From Chitinophagaceae bacterium (GTDB lineage: Bacteria > Bacteroidota > Bacteroidia > Chitinophagales > Chitinophagaceae), in the NCBI GenBank assembly GCA_003151295.1, contig PLXD01000508.1, positions 3,143-17,246 of the forward strand: a stretch of DNA of 14,104 bases, written 5' to 3'. A model generated the notes under the pieces. That model was not told where the DNA came from and did not search any database. It saw only the letters and a list, made by a program, of their open reading frames with translations. The position numbers and the translations under genes were made by a program. Below are positions 7,970 through 14,104 of this stretch, in pieces (positions within the stretch are counted from its first letter, which is position 1; each line of letters starts with the position of its first letter).

Positions 7970-8078
7970 ATCGAAATAGTAAGGACTTCTTATAACCTGT
8001 GGTAATGGAGAATCACATAATACCATTTCTCTTGTAAGGTTACAATAATGAGCTTTGCCAGGCAAAACAGAAGTAATT

Positions 8079-9107
8079 ATGAAAGAGACGATTTATCCCG
8101 GCACCGTTCTGGTGAAAGAAATCCCGGTGAAAGAAACGCTGGTGAAGGGAGTCCCGGTAAAAAAAGGATTATTAGACCGGAGCATTACGACCCGGGAGGT
8201 CATCTTTTTATTGGCAGTCGTTTTTTGTTTGTCCTCTCTTATTTCCCCACCCATTGCCCTGTTGATGGGTTTGGTGATCGCCCAGTTTATTGGACACCCT
8301 TATCTTCGCCTTAACCATAAGGCCACGCATATCCTATTACAGGTCTCCGTAGTGGGTTTGGGGTTTGGCATGAATGTAGGTAGTGCCCTGAAGGCTGGAA
8401 AAGAAGGAGTTTTATTTACCATCGTTTCCATCATCAGCACATTGACTATCGGATCGATGATAGGTAAATTTTTAAAAATCGAAAAGAAGACTTCGTACCT
8501 GATATCCGCCGGTACGGCTATTTGCGGAGGTAGCGCCATCGCTGCTATTTCCCCGGTGATCAAGGCGGAAGAGAAGCAAATATCGGTGGCGCTCGGCACC
8601 ATCTTCATTCTTAATTCCATCGCCTTATTTTTATTTCCCGTTATCGGCCAGGCCCTGCATTTGTCTCAAACGCAGTTCGGATTATGGGCCGCCATTGCTA
8701 TACACGATACCAGTTCGGTAGTCGGTGCAGCCGGCAAATACGGCAGTCAGGCATTGGAAATAGCGACGACTGTAAAATTAGCCCGGGCATTATGGATCAT
8801 ACCGGTTGCTTTTTTGTCGACTTTCATTTTCAAAAACAAGAGCAGCAAACTCAAGATTCCTTATTTCATCGGCTTATTTGTGCTGGCCATGATCGCCAAT
8901 ACCTATGTTCCCGGAGTGGCGGCGTTTAGCCATTATGCGGTCGTTATCGCCAAATCGGGGCTGACCCTGACGCTTTTTCTGATCGGTTGCGGTTTGTCGC
9001 GTAAGGTGTTGCAATCCGTCGGCTTTAAACCTCTGATACAGGGGGTAGTGTTGTGGGTCGGGATTTCGTCGGCGGCATTGTGGGCGGTCATGTCGCTGGC
9101 CCAATAA
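8079..9107 (+). CDS. YeiH/UPF0324-family putative sulfate exporter
   Basis: A 342-residue polytopic inner-membrane protein of the UPF0324 (YeiH) family, annotated in databases as a putative sulfate exporter; the substrate is not well established. About ten hydrophobic segments start with EVIFLLAVVFCLSSLISPPI. Family signatures are HILLQVSVVGLGFGMN, SAGTAICGGSAIAAISPVI, and LWAAIAIHDTSSVVGAA. I chose ATG 8079 (MKETIYPG); the frame extends to a TTG at 8055 with no support. The cytoplasmic N-terminus is unusual: residues 12-31 are four degenerate five-residue repeats (VKEIP-VKETL-VKGVP-VKKGL) encoded by 15-bp DNA repeats. The LysR gene upstream is the probable regulator. The gene converges with a glycosidase remnant 34 bp downstream. 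Confidence 0.9.
   Translation: MKETIYPGTVLVKEIPVKETLVKGVPVKKGLLDRSITTREVIFLLAVVFCLSSLISPPIALLMGLVIAQFIGHPYLRLNHKATHILLQVSVVGLGFGMNVGSALKAGKEGVLFTIVSIISTLTIGSMIGKFLKIEKKTSYLISAGTAICGGSAIAAISPVIKAEEKQISVALGTIFILNSIALFLFPVIGQALHLSQTQFGLWAAIAIHDTSSVVGAAGKYGSQALEIATTVKLARALWIIPVAFLSTFIFKNKSSKLKIPYFIGLFVLAMIANTYVPGVAAFSHYAVVIAKSGLTLTLFLIGCGLSRKVLQSVGFKPLIQGVVLWVGISSAALWAVMSLAQ
8112..8171 (+). repeat. Degenerate 15-bp coding tandem repeat
   Basis: Four in-frame 15-bp units lie in the yeiH-like gene: GTGAAAGAAATCCCG, GTGAAAGAAACGCTG, GTGAAGGGAGTCCCG and GTAAAAAAAGGATTA. They encode VKEIP, VKETL, VKGVP and VKKGL. Unit length and the KET core match the array at the start of the window, although the two genes are unrelated. 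Confidence 0.65.
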
Positions 9108-9141
9108 TGTTTTTAATGACAGAATGGATGTTTAATATTAG

Positions 9142-9976
9142 TTACTCGATCCACTTGCGGAGGACTATTATTTCATTTGGAAGCGTCGCAATTTTCAATT
9201 CATCGCCTTCCAGCATTTTGTCCCGCCGCTTATTGCTTTTTACGAGCACTTTGCTGTTCTTCCAGGGATTTTCCAGGATGCAGGTCCTTCCTTTTTCGCT
9301 CGTCAGCACGACATATTCGACCGTGCCGTTTTTCAGGGAAGAAGAGACGAAGAAGGCGCCATTCTCTTAGCTGTTTGAATGAAGCGTTTTGGTTTACCGG
9401 CCAGGCGGGGAACAAACGGATGACGCCCTCGTATCCCTGTAATAACATTTCGTTTAGACAGGAAGGAATGGCGCTCAGGGTTTCTATGCCTTCGCCGTCC
9501 TGGGTGACCCATAGGTTCGGCAATGCCGTTTTTTGTATCCGGGCCCTCAATTCTTCCAAACCATGCATCATCACTCTTCCAAATCCGGGTAATGTAGCGG
9601 AGCCGGAACCGGTTCCTCCTTCACAGGCTTTGTTCCTGATCATGCCATTCACATTCTCCGTTGGAATCGGGCTTAGGTGTTGTAAGATATGATTCCACTT
9701 CTCTTTTTTATCCCGGTCGAGATCTAAATAGTTGCTGACCTCAAGTATCCCTTTGAAAAACATACGCAACAAACCCAGGGTAATGGTAGGGTTAATGTCC
9801 CCATAATCCTTTTTCCAGTTTTCGCTAAAGGGTCCGACTTCCCAGAAATTATCATCGTAATCGATGTATCTGCCATCTTTAAATTTCAGGTAATCTTCCC
9901 AGAAAGCAGCCACTTCCTTAAGGAAAGGATAGATTTCCCTAGCGTAAGCGGTATCGTATGTAAAACTCCGGGCCAC
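9142..9976 (-). pseudogene. Remnant of a GH95-like glycosidase (C-terminal part, frameshifted)
   Basis: On the minus strand, reading down from 9976, about 200 residues match the C-terminal (alpha/alpha)6-barrel region of GH95-like glycosidases: REIYPFLKEVAAFWEDYL, then DNFWEVGPFSENW, GDINPTITLGLLR, DGEGIETLSAIP, NEMLLQGYEGVIRLFP and ASFKQLR. The frame breaks at about 9364, where one G stands between the codons for R and N. From there another frame continues the expected tail (NGAFFVSSSLKNGTVEYVVL ... EIIVLRKWIE) to a stop at 9142. That indicates a 1-bp insertion or 2-bp deletion. The N-terminal two thirds, signal peptide and promoter are missing; homology fades just past 9976-9990. It is not expressed as a working enzyme. 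A sequencing error could explain the frameshift but not the truncation. The family assignment is from motif memory. Confidence 0.8.
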
Positions 9977-10001
9977 GTGTTGGAATTTATATTAAATTGC
10001 C

Positions 10002-10038
10002 TTCCGGATTCATAAAGAGTCTTGAGTCCGGAAATTTT
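10002..10038 (+). promoter_or_regulatory. Leader hairpin followed by T-run
   Basis: TTCCGGATTC (10002-10011) pairs with GAGTCCGGAA (10024-10033) across a 12-nt loop, giving a 10-bp stem with one G-U pair, followed by ATTTT. It looks like a weak intrinsic terminator reading right, 24 bp before the start codon at 10063. No upstream plus-strand gene needs it, because the flank is the minus-strand glycosidase remnant. It may be a leader structure of the TIM-DUF1080 gene or a leftover from the deletion. Confidence 0.4.
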
Positions 10039-10062
10039 ATCATTAACCTGAAGGAGAATACT

Positions 10063-11613
10063 ATGAGAAAGCTATATAGGATGATCTTTTCTTTGTGCGT
10101 CTTTACGCCGGCAGCAATGACGGGTGATCATTGTTTTGCCCAGAGCGGTCGTTTTTCCTCTCCGGAACATCCGGGCGTAGTCTCCTACACCTATCGAAAA
10201 TATTTTGAAAAGGATGTGCCTTCCACACTGGATACGATCAAAGCGAATGGAATAACGGACATTGAATTTTCCAATCTTTTTGGGCAGACGGCGGCAGGGT
10301 TGCGTAAGATGCTAGATGCGAGAGGTCTTTACTGCTCTTCCTTCGGCGTGGGATACGATGATCTTATCGGTAAGACGGCGGAGGTAGCGCAGAATGCAAA
10401 AACCCTGGGCGCCCAATACGTCAGGGTTGCCGGCATCCCTCACCAGGGGGCATTTACGTTGGAAGAGGCGCAGAAAGCCGTCGACGATTTCAATAAGTTC
10501 GGTAAAATACTCAAGGAGCAATACGGGCTGACTTTCATATACCATAATCACGGGTTTGAATTCCAGCCTTATGGGGATGGAACTCTTTACGACCTGATCG
10601 TTGCAAAGACGGACCCGAAGTGGGTAAGCTTTGAAATGGATATTCTTTGGGTATTCTTCCCCGGCCGGGATCCGGCCGAGCTCATTCGTAAATACGGGAA
10701 CCGTTATAAAGCGCTCCACTTAAAAGATTTACGGGAGGGGATAGCCACCGGGAGTTTGTCTGGGGGGACTTCAGGCAATAATGATGTGGTCCTGGGCCAG
10801 GGCCAGATCGATATTCCGGGCGTCATCGGGGCTTCCCTGCCGGCGGGTATCCGGCATTACTATATAGAGGATGAGAGCGATAGTGTAAGCATGCAGGTTC
10901 CTCAAAGTATAGCGTATCTGAAAAAACTTACCCTACCCAACACCTTGTCTGCAGCCGAAAAGCGGGAAGGGTGGCGCTTGCTGTTTGACGGGAGGACGTC
11001 TAAAGGCTGGGTTGGCGCGCATTCCGATAGCTTTCCTTCCAGGCCGAACGGTTGGATTGTGAAGGACGGGATGATCACCATCCGGAATTCGGGAGGCGAA
11101 GAGGCAAAGAATGCAGGGGATATCGTTACCATAGATGAATACGGGGCATTCGATATTAGTTTTCAGTTCAGGATGAGCAGGGGCGCTAATAGCGGGGTCA
11201 AATATTTTGTGACCCTCCAGGAGCAGACGGGCGGATCGGCTATCGGGCTGGAATACCAGATCCTGGATGATAGCGTACATCCCGATGCCAAACTGGGCCG
11301 TAACGGAGACCGGACACTGGCATCCCTGTATGACCTGATTCCGGCCAATAAACCCCAAAGTTGCCTGCGTCCAATAGGGCAATGGAACACGGGTCGGATC
11401 GTCGTGTACCCGGATAACCGTGTAGAACATTATCTGAACGGGGTCAAAGTGCTGGAATATGTTCGTAAATCTCCGGCGTACAAGGACCTGGTTGCCATCA
11501 GTAAATATAAGATATGGAAGAATTTCGGAGAAGCCGACCGGGGGCATATCCTATTACAGGATCATGGTTTTGAGGTCAATTTCCGAAATATCCGGATCAA
11601 GACATTGCAATAA
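10063..11613 (+). CDS. Secreted TIM-barrel isomerase/epimerase-DUF1080 fusion
   Basis: A 516-residue exported fusion. ATG 10063 is preceded by a clear AAGGAG at 10051-10056 and starts a signal peptide (MRKLYRMIFSLCVFTPAAM ... CFAQ, cleavage near residue 27). An upstream in-frame extension to 9997 is rejected for this reason. Residues about 35-288 are a xylose-isomerase-like TIM barrel (sugar phosphate isomerase/epimerase family). Its motifs are IEFSNLFGQ, IYHNHGFEF (HNH at 161-163), FEMDILWV, HLKDLREG and YYIEDESDS, which include the usual E/D/H metal ligands. Residues about 300-516 are DUF1080 (3-keto-disaccharide hydrolase fold), with WRLLFDGRTSKGWVG and YFVTLQEQTG ... GLEYQILDD. The two families often lie side by side in gene sets for 3-keto-glycoside breakdown, so a bifunctional periplasmic enzyme is plausible; the substrate is unknown. 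Confidence 0.9.
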   Translation: MRKLYRMIFSLCVFTPAAMTGDHCFAQSGRFSSPEHPGVVSYTYRKYFEKDVPSTLDTIKANGITDIEFSNLFGQTAAGLRKMLDARGLYCSSFGVGYDDLIGKTAEVAQNAKTLGAQYVRVAGIPHQGAFTLEEAQKAVDDFNKFGKILKEQYGLTFIYHNHGFEFQPYGDGTLYDLIVAKTDPKWVSFEMDILWVFFPGRDPAELIRKYGNRYKALHLKDLREGIATGSLSGGTSGNNDVVLGQGQIDIPGVIGASLPAGIRHYYIEDESDSVSMQVPQSIAYLKKLTLPNTLSAAEKREGWRLLFDGRTSKGWVGAHSDSFPSRPNGWIVKDGMITIRNSGGEEAKNAGDIVTIDEYGAFDISFQFRMSRGANSGVKYFVTLQEQTGGSAIGLEYQILDDSVHPDAKLGRNGDRTLASLYDLIPANKPQSCLRPIGQWNTGRIVVYPDNRVEHYLNGVKVLEYVRKSPAYKDLVAISKYKIWKNFGEADRGHILLQDHGFEVNFRNIRIKTLQ

Positions 11614-11619
11614 CTCCCA

Positions 11620-11650
11620 TTTGTATGTTAATTATAATTTATTAACCAAA
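11620..11650. terminator. Candidate bidirectional AT-rich terminator
   Basis: Between the convergent TIM-DUF1080 and GH43 genes, GTTAAT (11627-11632) pairs with ATTAAC (11641-11646) around an 8-nt loop. It is extended by TTTG (11620-11623) and CAAA (11647-11650) across a 3-nt bulge. The stem is weak and AT-rich. Its position between converging genes is the main support. Confidence 0.3.
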
Positions 11651-11702
11651 TGATTGCCGTTATATGAAAAGCCAGTTAGAGAATTATTACCGGCTGACCG
11701 GG

Positions 11703-12635
11703 CTAAAGTCTGTCAAATTCCGCTTTGCTAACGATGAATACAGTACCATGTCTGGTCCCTGTTGGGAAAACGATCTTGTCTGATATATCCTCCCAGTTTA
11801 TCAGATCGGTAGATAGCACCGCTCCCATTGTATGCTCGTTATACTTATCCAAATAGACGATCCATTGGGAGTCGGTATGCAGAACAGTGGGTCCTTCGGC
11901 CCAATAATTTCCTGTAATGGAAGGCGAGGGCGGCCCATAACCGTAGGTAAGATGGCTGCTAAAAGCGAGATGCAGGTTTTTTTGTGGTACAGGTTTCAGG
12001 GTCTCGTCTTTCAGGAACATGATATATTTATTGTCTGCTCGTTGGATAGTGGCATCGATCACGTTAAAGCCCTGGTCATAGAGGAGTTTTGTATGGCTAA
12101 AGATCAAAAAGTCTTTTGTCGTCGTATAATAAATGCGGTGATTGTATTTTTCATCGCCGGAAGTATCGCTGTTGGGGAAGCGCCCGGGAATGGTCGTTGC
12201 CCAATAGATCATATATTGCCCGGAAGGCCGGTCATAAAAGACTTCAGGGGCCCAACAATTCTTAGCTTCTTTTTCACGGCTCATGACGGGTATGAATTTT
12301 TGTTTAGACCAATGCGCAAGATCTTTCGAATGAGCATATCCAATTCCCCTGCCATGCCAGCTCGCTGTCCATACCATGTGGAACAGACCATCCGGTCCTT
12401 TTAGGATACAGGGATCCCGCATCAATTTTTCTTTACCCACCATGGGTTTCAGGAATGTGCTGTCATGATGCAATGCTGTCCAGTGATACCTGTCGTAGCT
12501 ATAGGCCAGGTGAAGGCCGTCTTGTCCATTATCCTTAAAATAGCAAAACAGAAATACTTTATCGCCTGGCTCCTGTTGTGCATAAGCCGACCCTGACAAA
12601 ATAATCGACAAAAATCCTATGAAAGCTATTTTCAT
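11703..12635 (-). CDS. Secreted GH43-type glycoside hydrolase (five-bladed propeller)
   Basis: A 310-residue secreted protein with signal peptide MKIAFIGFLSIILSGSAYA, cleavage before QQEPG. The rest is a five-bladed beta-propeller with the repeated motifs of this GH43/arabinosidase-like group: GLHLAYSYDRYHW, LMRDPCILKGPDGLFHMVWT, SKDLAHW, CWAPEVFYDRPSG, IYWATTIPGRFP, NVIDATI, YWAEGPTVL and STDLINWEDIS. By GH43 convention I propose D74 (RDP) as base, D194 (VIDATI) as pKa modulator and E247 (AEGP) as general acid. This is family reasoning, not proof. GH43 enzymes usually remove arabinose or xylose from plant glycans, but many of this compact type are uncharacterised. It is transcribed alone, divergent from the ribokinase region, from the promoter at 12654-12684. 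Confidence 0.88.
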   Translation of the reverse strand: MKIAFIGFLSIILSGSAYAQQEPGDKVFLFCYFKDNGQDGLHLAYSYDRYHWTALHHDSTFLKPMVGKEKLMRDPCILKGPDGLFHMVWTASWHGRGIGYAHSKDLAHWSKQKFIPVMSREKEAKNCWAPEVFYDRPSGQYMIYWATTIPGRFPNSDTSGDEKYNHRIYYTTTKDFLIFSHTKLLYDQGFNVIDATIQRADNKYIMFLKDETLKPVPQKNLHLAFSSHLTYGYGPPSPSITGNYWAEGPTVLHTDSQWIVYLDKYNEHTMGAVLSTDLINWEDISDKIVFPTGTRHGTVFIVSKAEFDRL

Positions 12636-12653
12636 TATTTAATTTTTCCTGCT

Positions 12654-12684
12654 CAAATATAAGAACGAGTTTCACTTCAGCAAA
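12654..12684 (-). promoter_or_regulatory. Bacteroidota-type promoter for the GH43 gene
   Basis: On the minus strand TTTG (plus 12681-12684) is followed after 19 bp by TATATTTG (plus 12654-12661). This is an exact match to the -33 TTTG / -7 TAnnTTTG consensus with a normal spacer. Transcription would start near 12647, leaving a short leader of about 10-15 nt before the ATG at 12633-12635. Confidence 0.65.
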
Positions 12685-12799
12685 ACCATTCTTTTTGTTC
12701 CCGCTAGTTGGCCATCGACAATCAATGTATAATTAAGGAATGAATCTTTCGAGTCGCTGATCTACGAACAGGCAATAAAATCTATGAATCGAAACGAAT

Positions 12800-12828
12800 T
12801 TTGCTCTATCTTCCGGTAAGTATTTTTA
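12800..12828 (+). promoter_or_regulatory. Putative promoter for the small ORF and ribokinase
   Basis: TTTG at 12800-12803 and TATTTTTA at 12821-12828 are 17 bp apart; the -7 element has one mismatch to TAnnTTTG. The start codon at 12846 lies 17 bp downstream. The rest of the 210-bp gap between the GH43 gene and this ORF (12636-12845) shows no other feature besides the minus-strand promoter. Confidence 0.4.
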
Positions 12829-12845
12829 GCATTTAATTTGCCGAT

Positions 12846-13040
12846 ATGAAATTCCTGAACCTTATTAGCCGGAACCTATCCAATCATGCCTCGCATATTC
12901 CATGGGCTGTTTTTTTGTGGGGAGGCTTGCTCTTCGGGCCTAATCGAATAATCGCGCAAAATTCCATAAAGTCTTATGTTCAGCAGGCCCAGGTGAACAT
13001 AAGGAGTATAAATCCGGTATCATATGCAACATATAAATAG
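12846..13040 (+). CDS. Small ORF with signal-peptide-like N-terminus, overlapping ribokinase start
   Basis: A 64-residue ORF that I do not recognise. Residues 1-38 look like an export signal: positive residues (K2, R9), a hydrophobic stretch AVFLWGGLLFG, then PNRIIAQ-NS as a plausible cleavage site. Only about 26 residues would remain after cleavage. It ends 17 bp inside the ribokinase gene in another frame, so translation could be coupled. It may be a leader peptide, a small secreted protein, or the 5' stump of a larger secreted protein cut off by deletion before rbsK. A putative promoter lies directly upstream. Confidence 0.4.
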   Translation: MKFLNLISRNLSNHASHIPWAVFLWGGLLFGPNRIIAQNSIKSYVQQAQVNIRSINPVSYATYK

Positions 13041-13935
13041 AAAAATCCTGGTGATCGGTAGTTCCAACACCGATATGGTTATAAAAACCCGGCGTTTTCC
13101 CCAGCCCGGTGAAACGATCCTGGGCGGTGAGTTTTTTATGTTTGCCGGGGGTAAGGGTGGCAATCAGGCGGTTGCCGCGGCAAGACTGCAAGGCGATGTG
13201 ACTTTTGTATGCAAGACCGGAACCGATATTTTCGGCACGAATGCCATCGAAGGCTATAAAAAGGAAGGCATTGAGACCGGGTATATCCTTCGCGATGAGC
13301 AGCTACCGTCCGGCGTGGCGTTGATAACGGTAAATGGAGAAGGAGAAAATAATATTGTGGTGGCTTCCGGGGCCAATTATTCGTTTGCAATAAAGGATGC
13401 CGATAACCTGTTGCCGGTTATTCGGGATGCAGCCATCCTATTGTTGCAGTTGGAGATCCCATTAACAACCGTTGAGAAGATCGTCGCCATTGCAAAAAAA
13501 ACATCTGCCAAAGTTGTACTAAACCCCGCGCCTGCCCAAGTCTTGAGCGATGTGCTGCTGAATGGGTTATACCTCATCACACCTAACGAGACCGAGGCGG
13601 AAACGTTAACGGGCATTCAGGTAGTTGATGCAGATAGCGCCAGGCTGGCTGCCATGTATTTAAGGGATAAAGGAGTGCAACATGTAATTATCACACTTGG
13701 TTCAAAAGGTGCATTTGTATCGATCGATGAATTTGAAGGGTTGGTACCGGCTCCCGTGGTAAAAGCTGTCGATACGACGGCTGCGGGTGACGTTTTTAAT
13801 GGGGCGTTGGTAGCGGCACTGGCAGCAAACAGGGATATCCAGGAATCGATCGTTTTTGCCTGTAAAGCAGCCGCCCTGTCCGTAACAAGAATGGGTGCTC
13901 AATCCTCGGCGCCCTATTTACATGAAATAAAATAA
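13024..13935 (+). CDS. rbsK: Ribokinase (PfkB family)
   Basis: ATP-dependent phosphorylation of D-ribose to ribose-5-phosphate; cytoplasmic. The 303-residue protein has the normal ribokinase length and shows the whole PfkB pattern. An N-terminal NTDMV segment is followed by the substrate-binding GGKGGNQAVAAARL (42-55), NPAP (167-170), ITPNETEAETLTG, TLGSKGAF (225-231) and the anion-hole/catalytic signature DTTAAGDVFNG (250-260) with D256 as catalytic base. DTTAAGD is the form found in true ribokinases. ATG 13024 lies inside the end of the preceding small ORF. The permease that follows after 11 bp suggests a ribose uptake unit. Other nucleoside-derived sugars are possible substrates for PfkB kinases, but the motif set favours ribose. 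Confidence 0.93.
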   Translation: MQHINRKILVIGSSNTDMVIKTRRFPQPGETILGGEFFMFAGGKGGNQAVAAARLQGDVTFVCKTGTDIFGTNAIEGYKKEGIETGYILRDEQLPSGVALITVNGEGENNIVVASGANYSFAIKDADNLLPVIRDAAILLLQLEIPLTTVEKIVAIAKKTSAKVVLNPAPAQVLSDVLLNGLYLITPNETEAETLTGIQVVDADSARLAAMYLRDKGVQHVIITLGSKGAFVSIDEFEGLVPAPVVKAVDTTAAGDVFNGALVAALAANRDIQESIVFACKAAALSVTRMGAQSSAPYLHEIK

Positions 13936-13946
13936 AACGATTCGCC

Positions 13947-14104
13947 ATGTTCATTATTGAAAATTATTCTACTGCTATCCTCTTCTGCGTCATTACCATG
14001 TTTTGCTGGGGGAGTTGGGCCAATACGCAAAAGCTGGCTGCCGGGGAGTGGCGGTTCGAATTGTTTTATTGGGATTATGTGATTGGTATTTTGCTTACAG
14101 CCCA
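13947..14104 (+). CDS. DMT/GRP-type sugar permease, N-terminal part (runs off window)
   Basis: The first 52 codons of a membrane protein, cut by the window end. The visible sequence has a hydrophobic first helix (STAILFCVITMFCWGSWAN) and then TQKLAAGEWRFELFYWDYV leading into a second helix (IGILLTA). The CWGSWANTQK and FELFYWDY pattern is familiar from the GRP/RhaT-like drug/metabolite-transporter permeases that Bacteroidota place next to sugar kinases. The gene starts 11 bp after the ribokinase stop, so co-transcription is likely and ribose is the probable substrate. The substrate call rests on the neighbour, not on visible residues. Confidence 0.75.
   Translation, partial: MFIIENYSTAILFCVITMFCWGSWANTQKLAAGEWRFELFYWDYVIGILLTA

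Noticed and set aside
8048..8314. Plus-strand ORF of 88 codons overlapping the yeiH start
   Set aside because: It reads the yeiH gene in another frame. Its composition is not protein-like, and the YeiH frame carries clear family motifs.
9177..9692. Plus-strand ORF of 171 codons across the glycosidase remnant
   Set aside because: It is an antisense shadow. The minus-strand frames give strong glycosidase motifs, and the plus-strand translation is rich in Ser, Arg and Cys without any family pattern.
9997..10062. Upstream start for the TIM-DUF1080 gene
   Set aside because: It would place 22 extra residues before a good signal peptide. AAGGAG precedes ATG 10063, and the hairpin at 10002-10033 would fall in coding sequence.
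11664..11783. Short plus-strand ORF starting MKSQLENYYRLTGL
   Set aside because: It has 39 codons, most of them antisense to the 3' end of the GH43 gene, with no start signal or recognisable family.

Overview
The window looks like a chromosomal segment of a plant-polysaccharide-degrading Bacteroidota, most likely a Chitinophagaceae relative. This rests on moderate GC, start codons mostly preceded by A-rich sequence rather than a Shine-Dalgarno motif, a clear TTTG/TAnnTTTG promoter at one gene, and a gene mix of hexuronate catabolism, secreted glycan-active proteins, a DUF1080 fusion and DUF202. The assignment is inferred from protein style; no rRNA or other marker is present.

Region 1 (1-6449, all plus strand) is a probable hexuronate operon: KDPG/KHG aldolase (kdgA-like), tagaturonate reductase (uxaB), altronate dehydratase (uxaA), then a secreted right-handed beta-helix protein with a C-terminal PDZ domain. 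Together the three enzymes cover D-tagaturonate to D-altronate to 2-keto-3-deoxygluconate, and after phosphorylation to pyruvate plus glyceraldehyde-3-phosphate. The uronate isomerase (uxaC) and KDG kinase (kdgK) are not in the window. The beta-helix protein is a plausible pectin-related enzyme that would feed the pathway.

Region 2 (6550-9107) holds a small DUF202 membrane protein (minus), a divergent LysR-type regulator, and a YeiH/UPF0324-family membrane protein downstream of the regulator. The gap between the last two contains a perfect 12-bp-arm palindrome overlapping a putative promoter. The arrangement recalls the yeiE-yeiH pair of enterobacteria.

Region 3 (9142-13040) is accessory and carbohydrate related. 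It contains a truncated, frameshifted glycosidase remnant (GH95-like C-terminus, minus), a secreted fusion of a xylose-isomerase-like TIM barrel with a DUF1080 (3-keto-disaccharide hydrolase) domain, a secreted GH43-type five-bladed propeller enzyme (minus, with a good promoter), and a short ORF with a signal-peptide-like start that overlaps the next gene.

Region 4 (13024 to the end) is ribokinase followed by the first 52 codons of a DMT/GRP-type sugar permease, a likely ribose uptake and phosphorylation pair.

I see no mobile element, CRISPR array, tRNA or rRNA, and no clearly new multi-gene system. The observations most worth a second look are the TIM barrel-DUF1080 fusion, the beta-helix-PDZ protein, the lysR-yeiH palindrome region, the decayed glycosidase, and 15-bp tandem repeats encoding KET-containing pentapeptides at the 5' ends of two unrelated genes.
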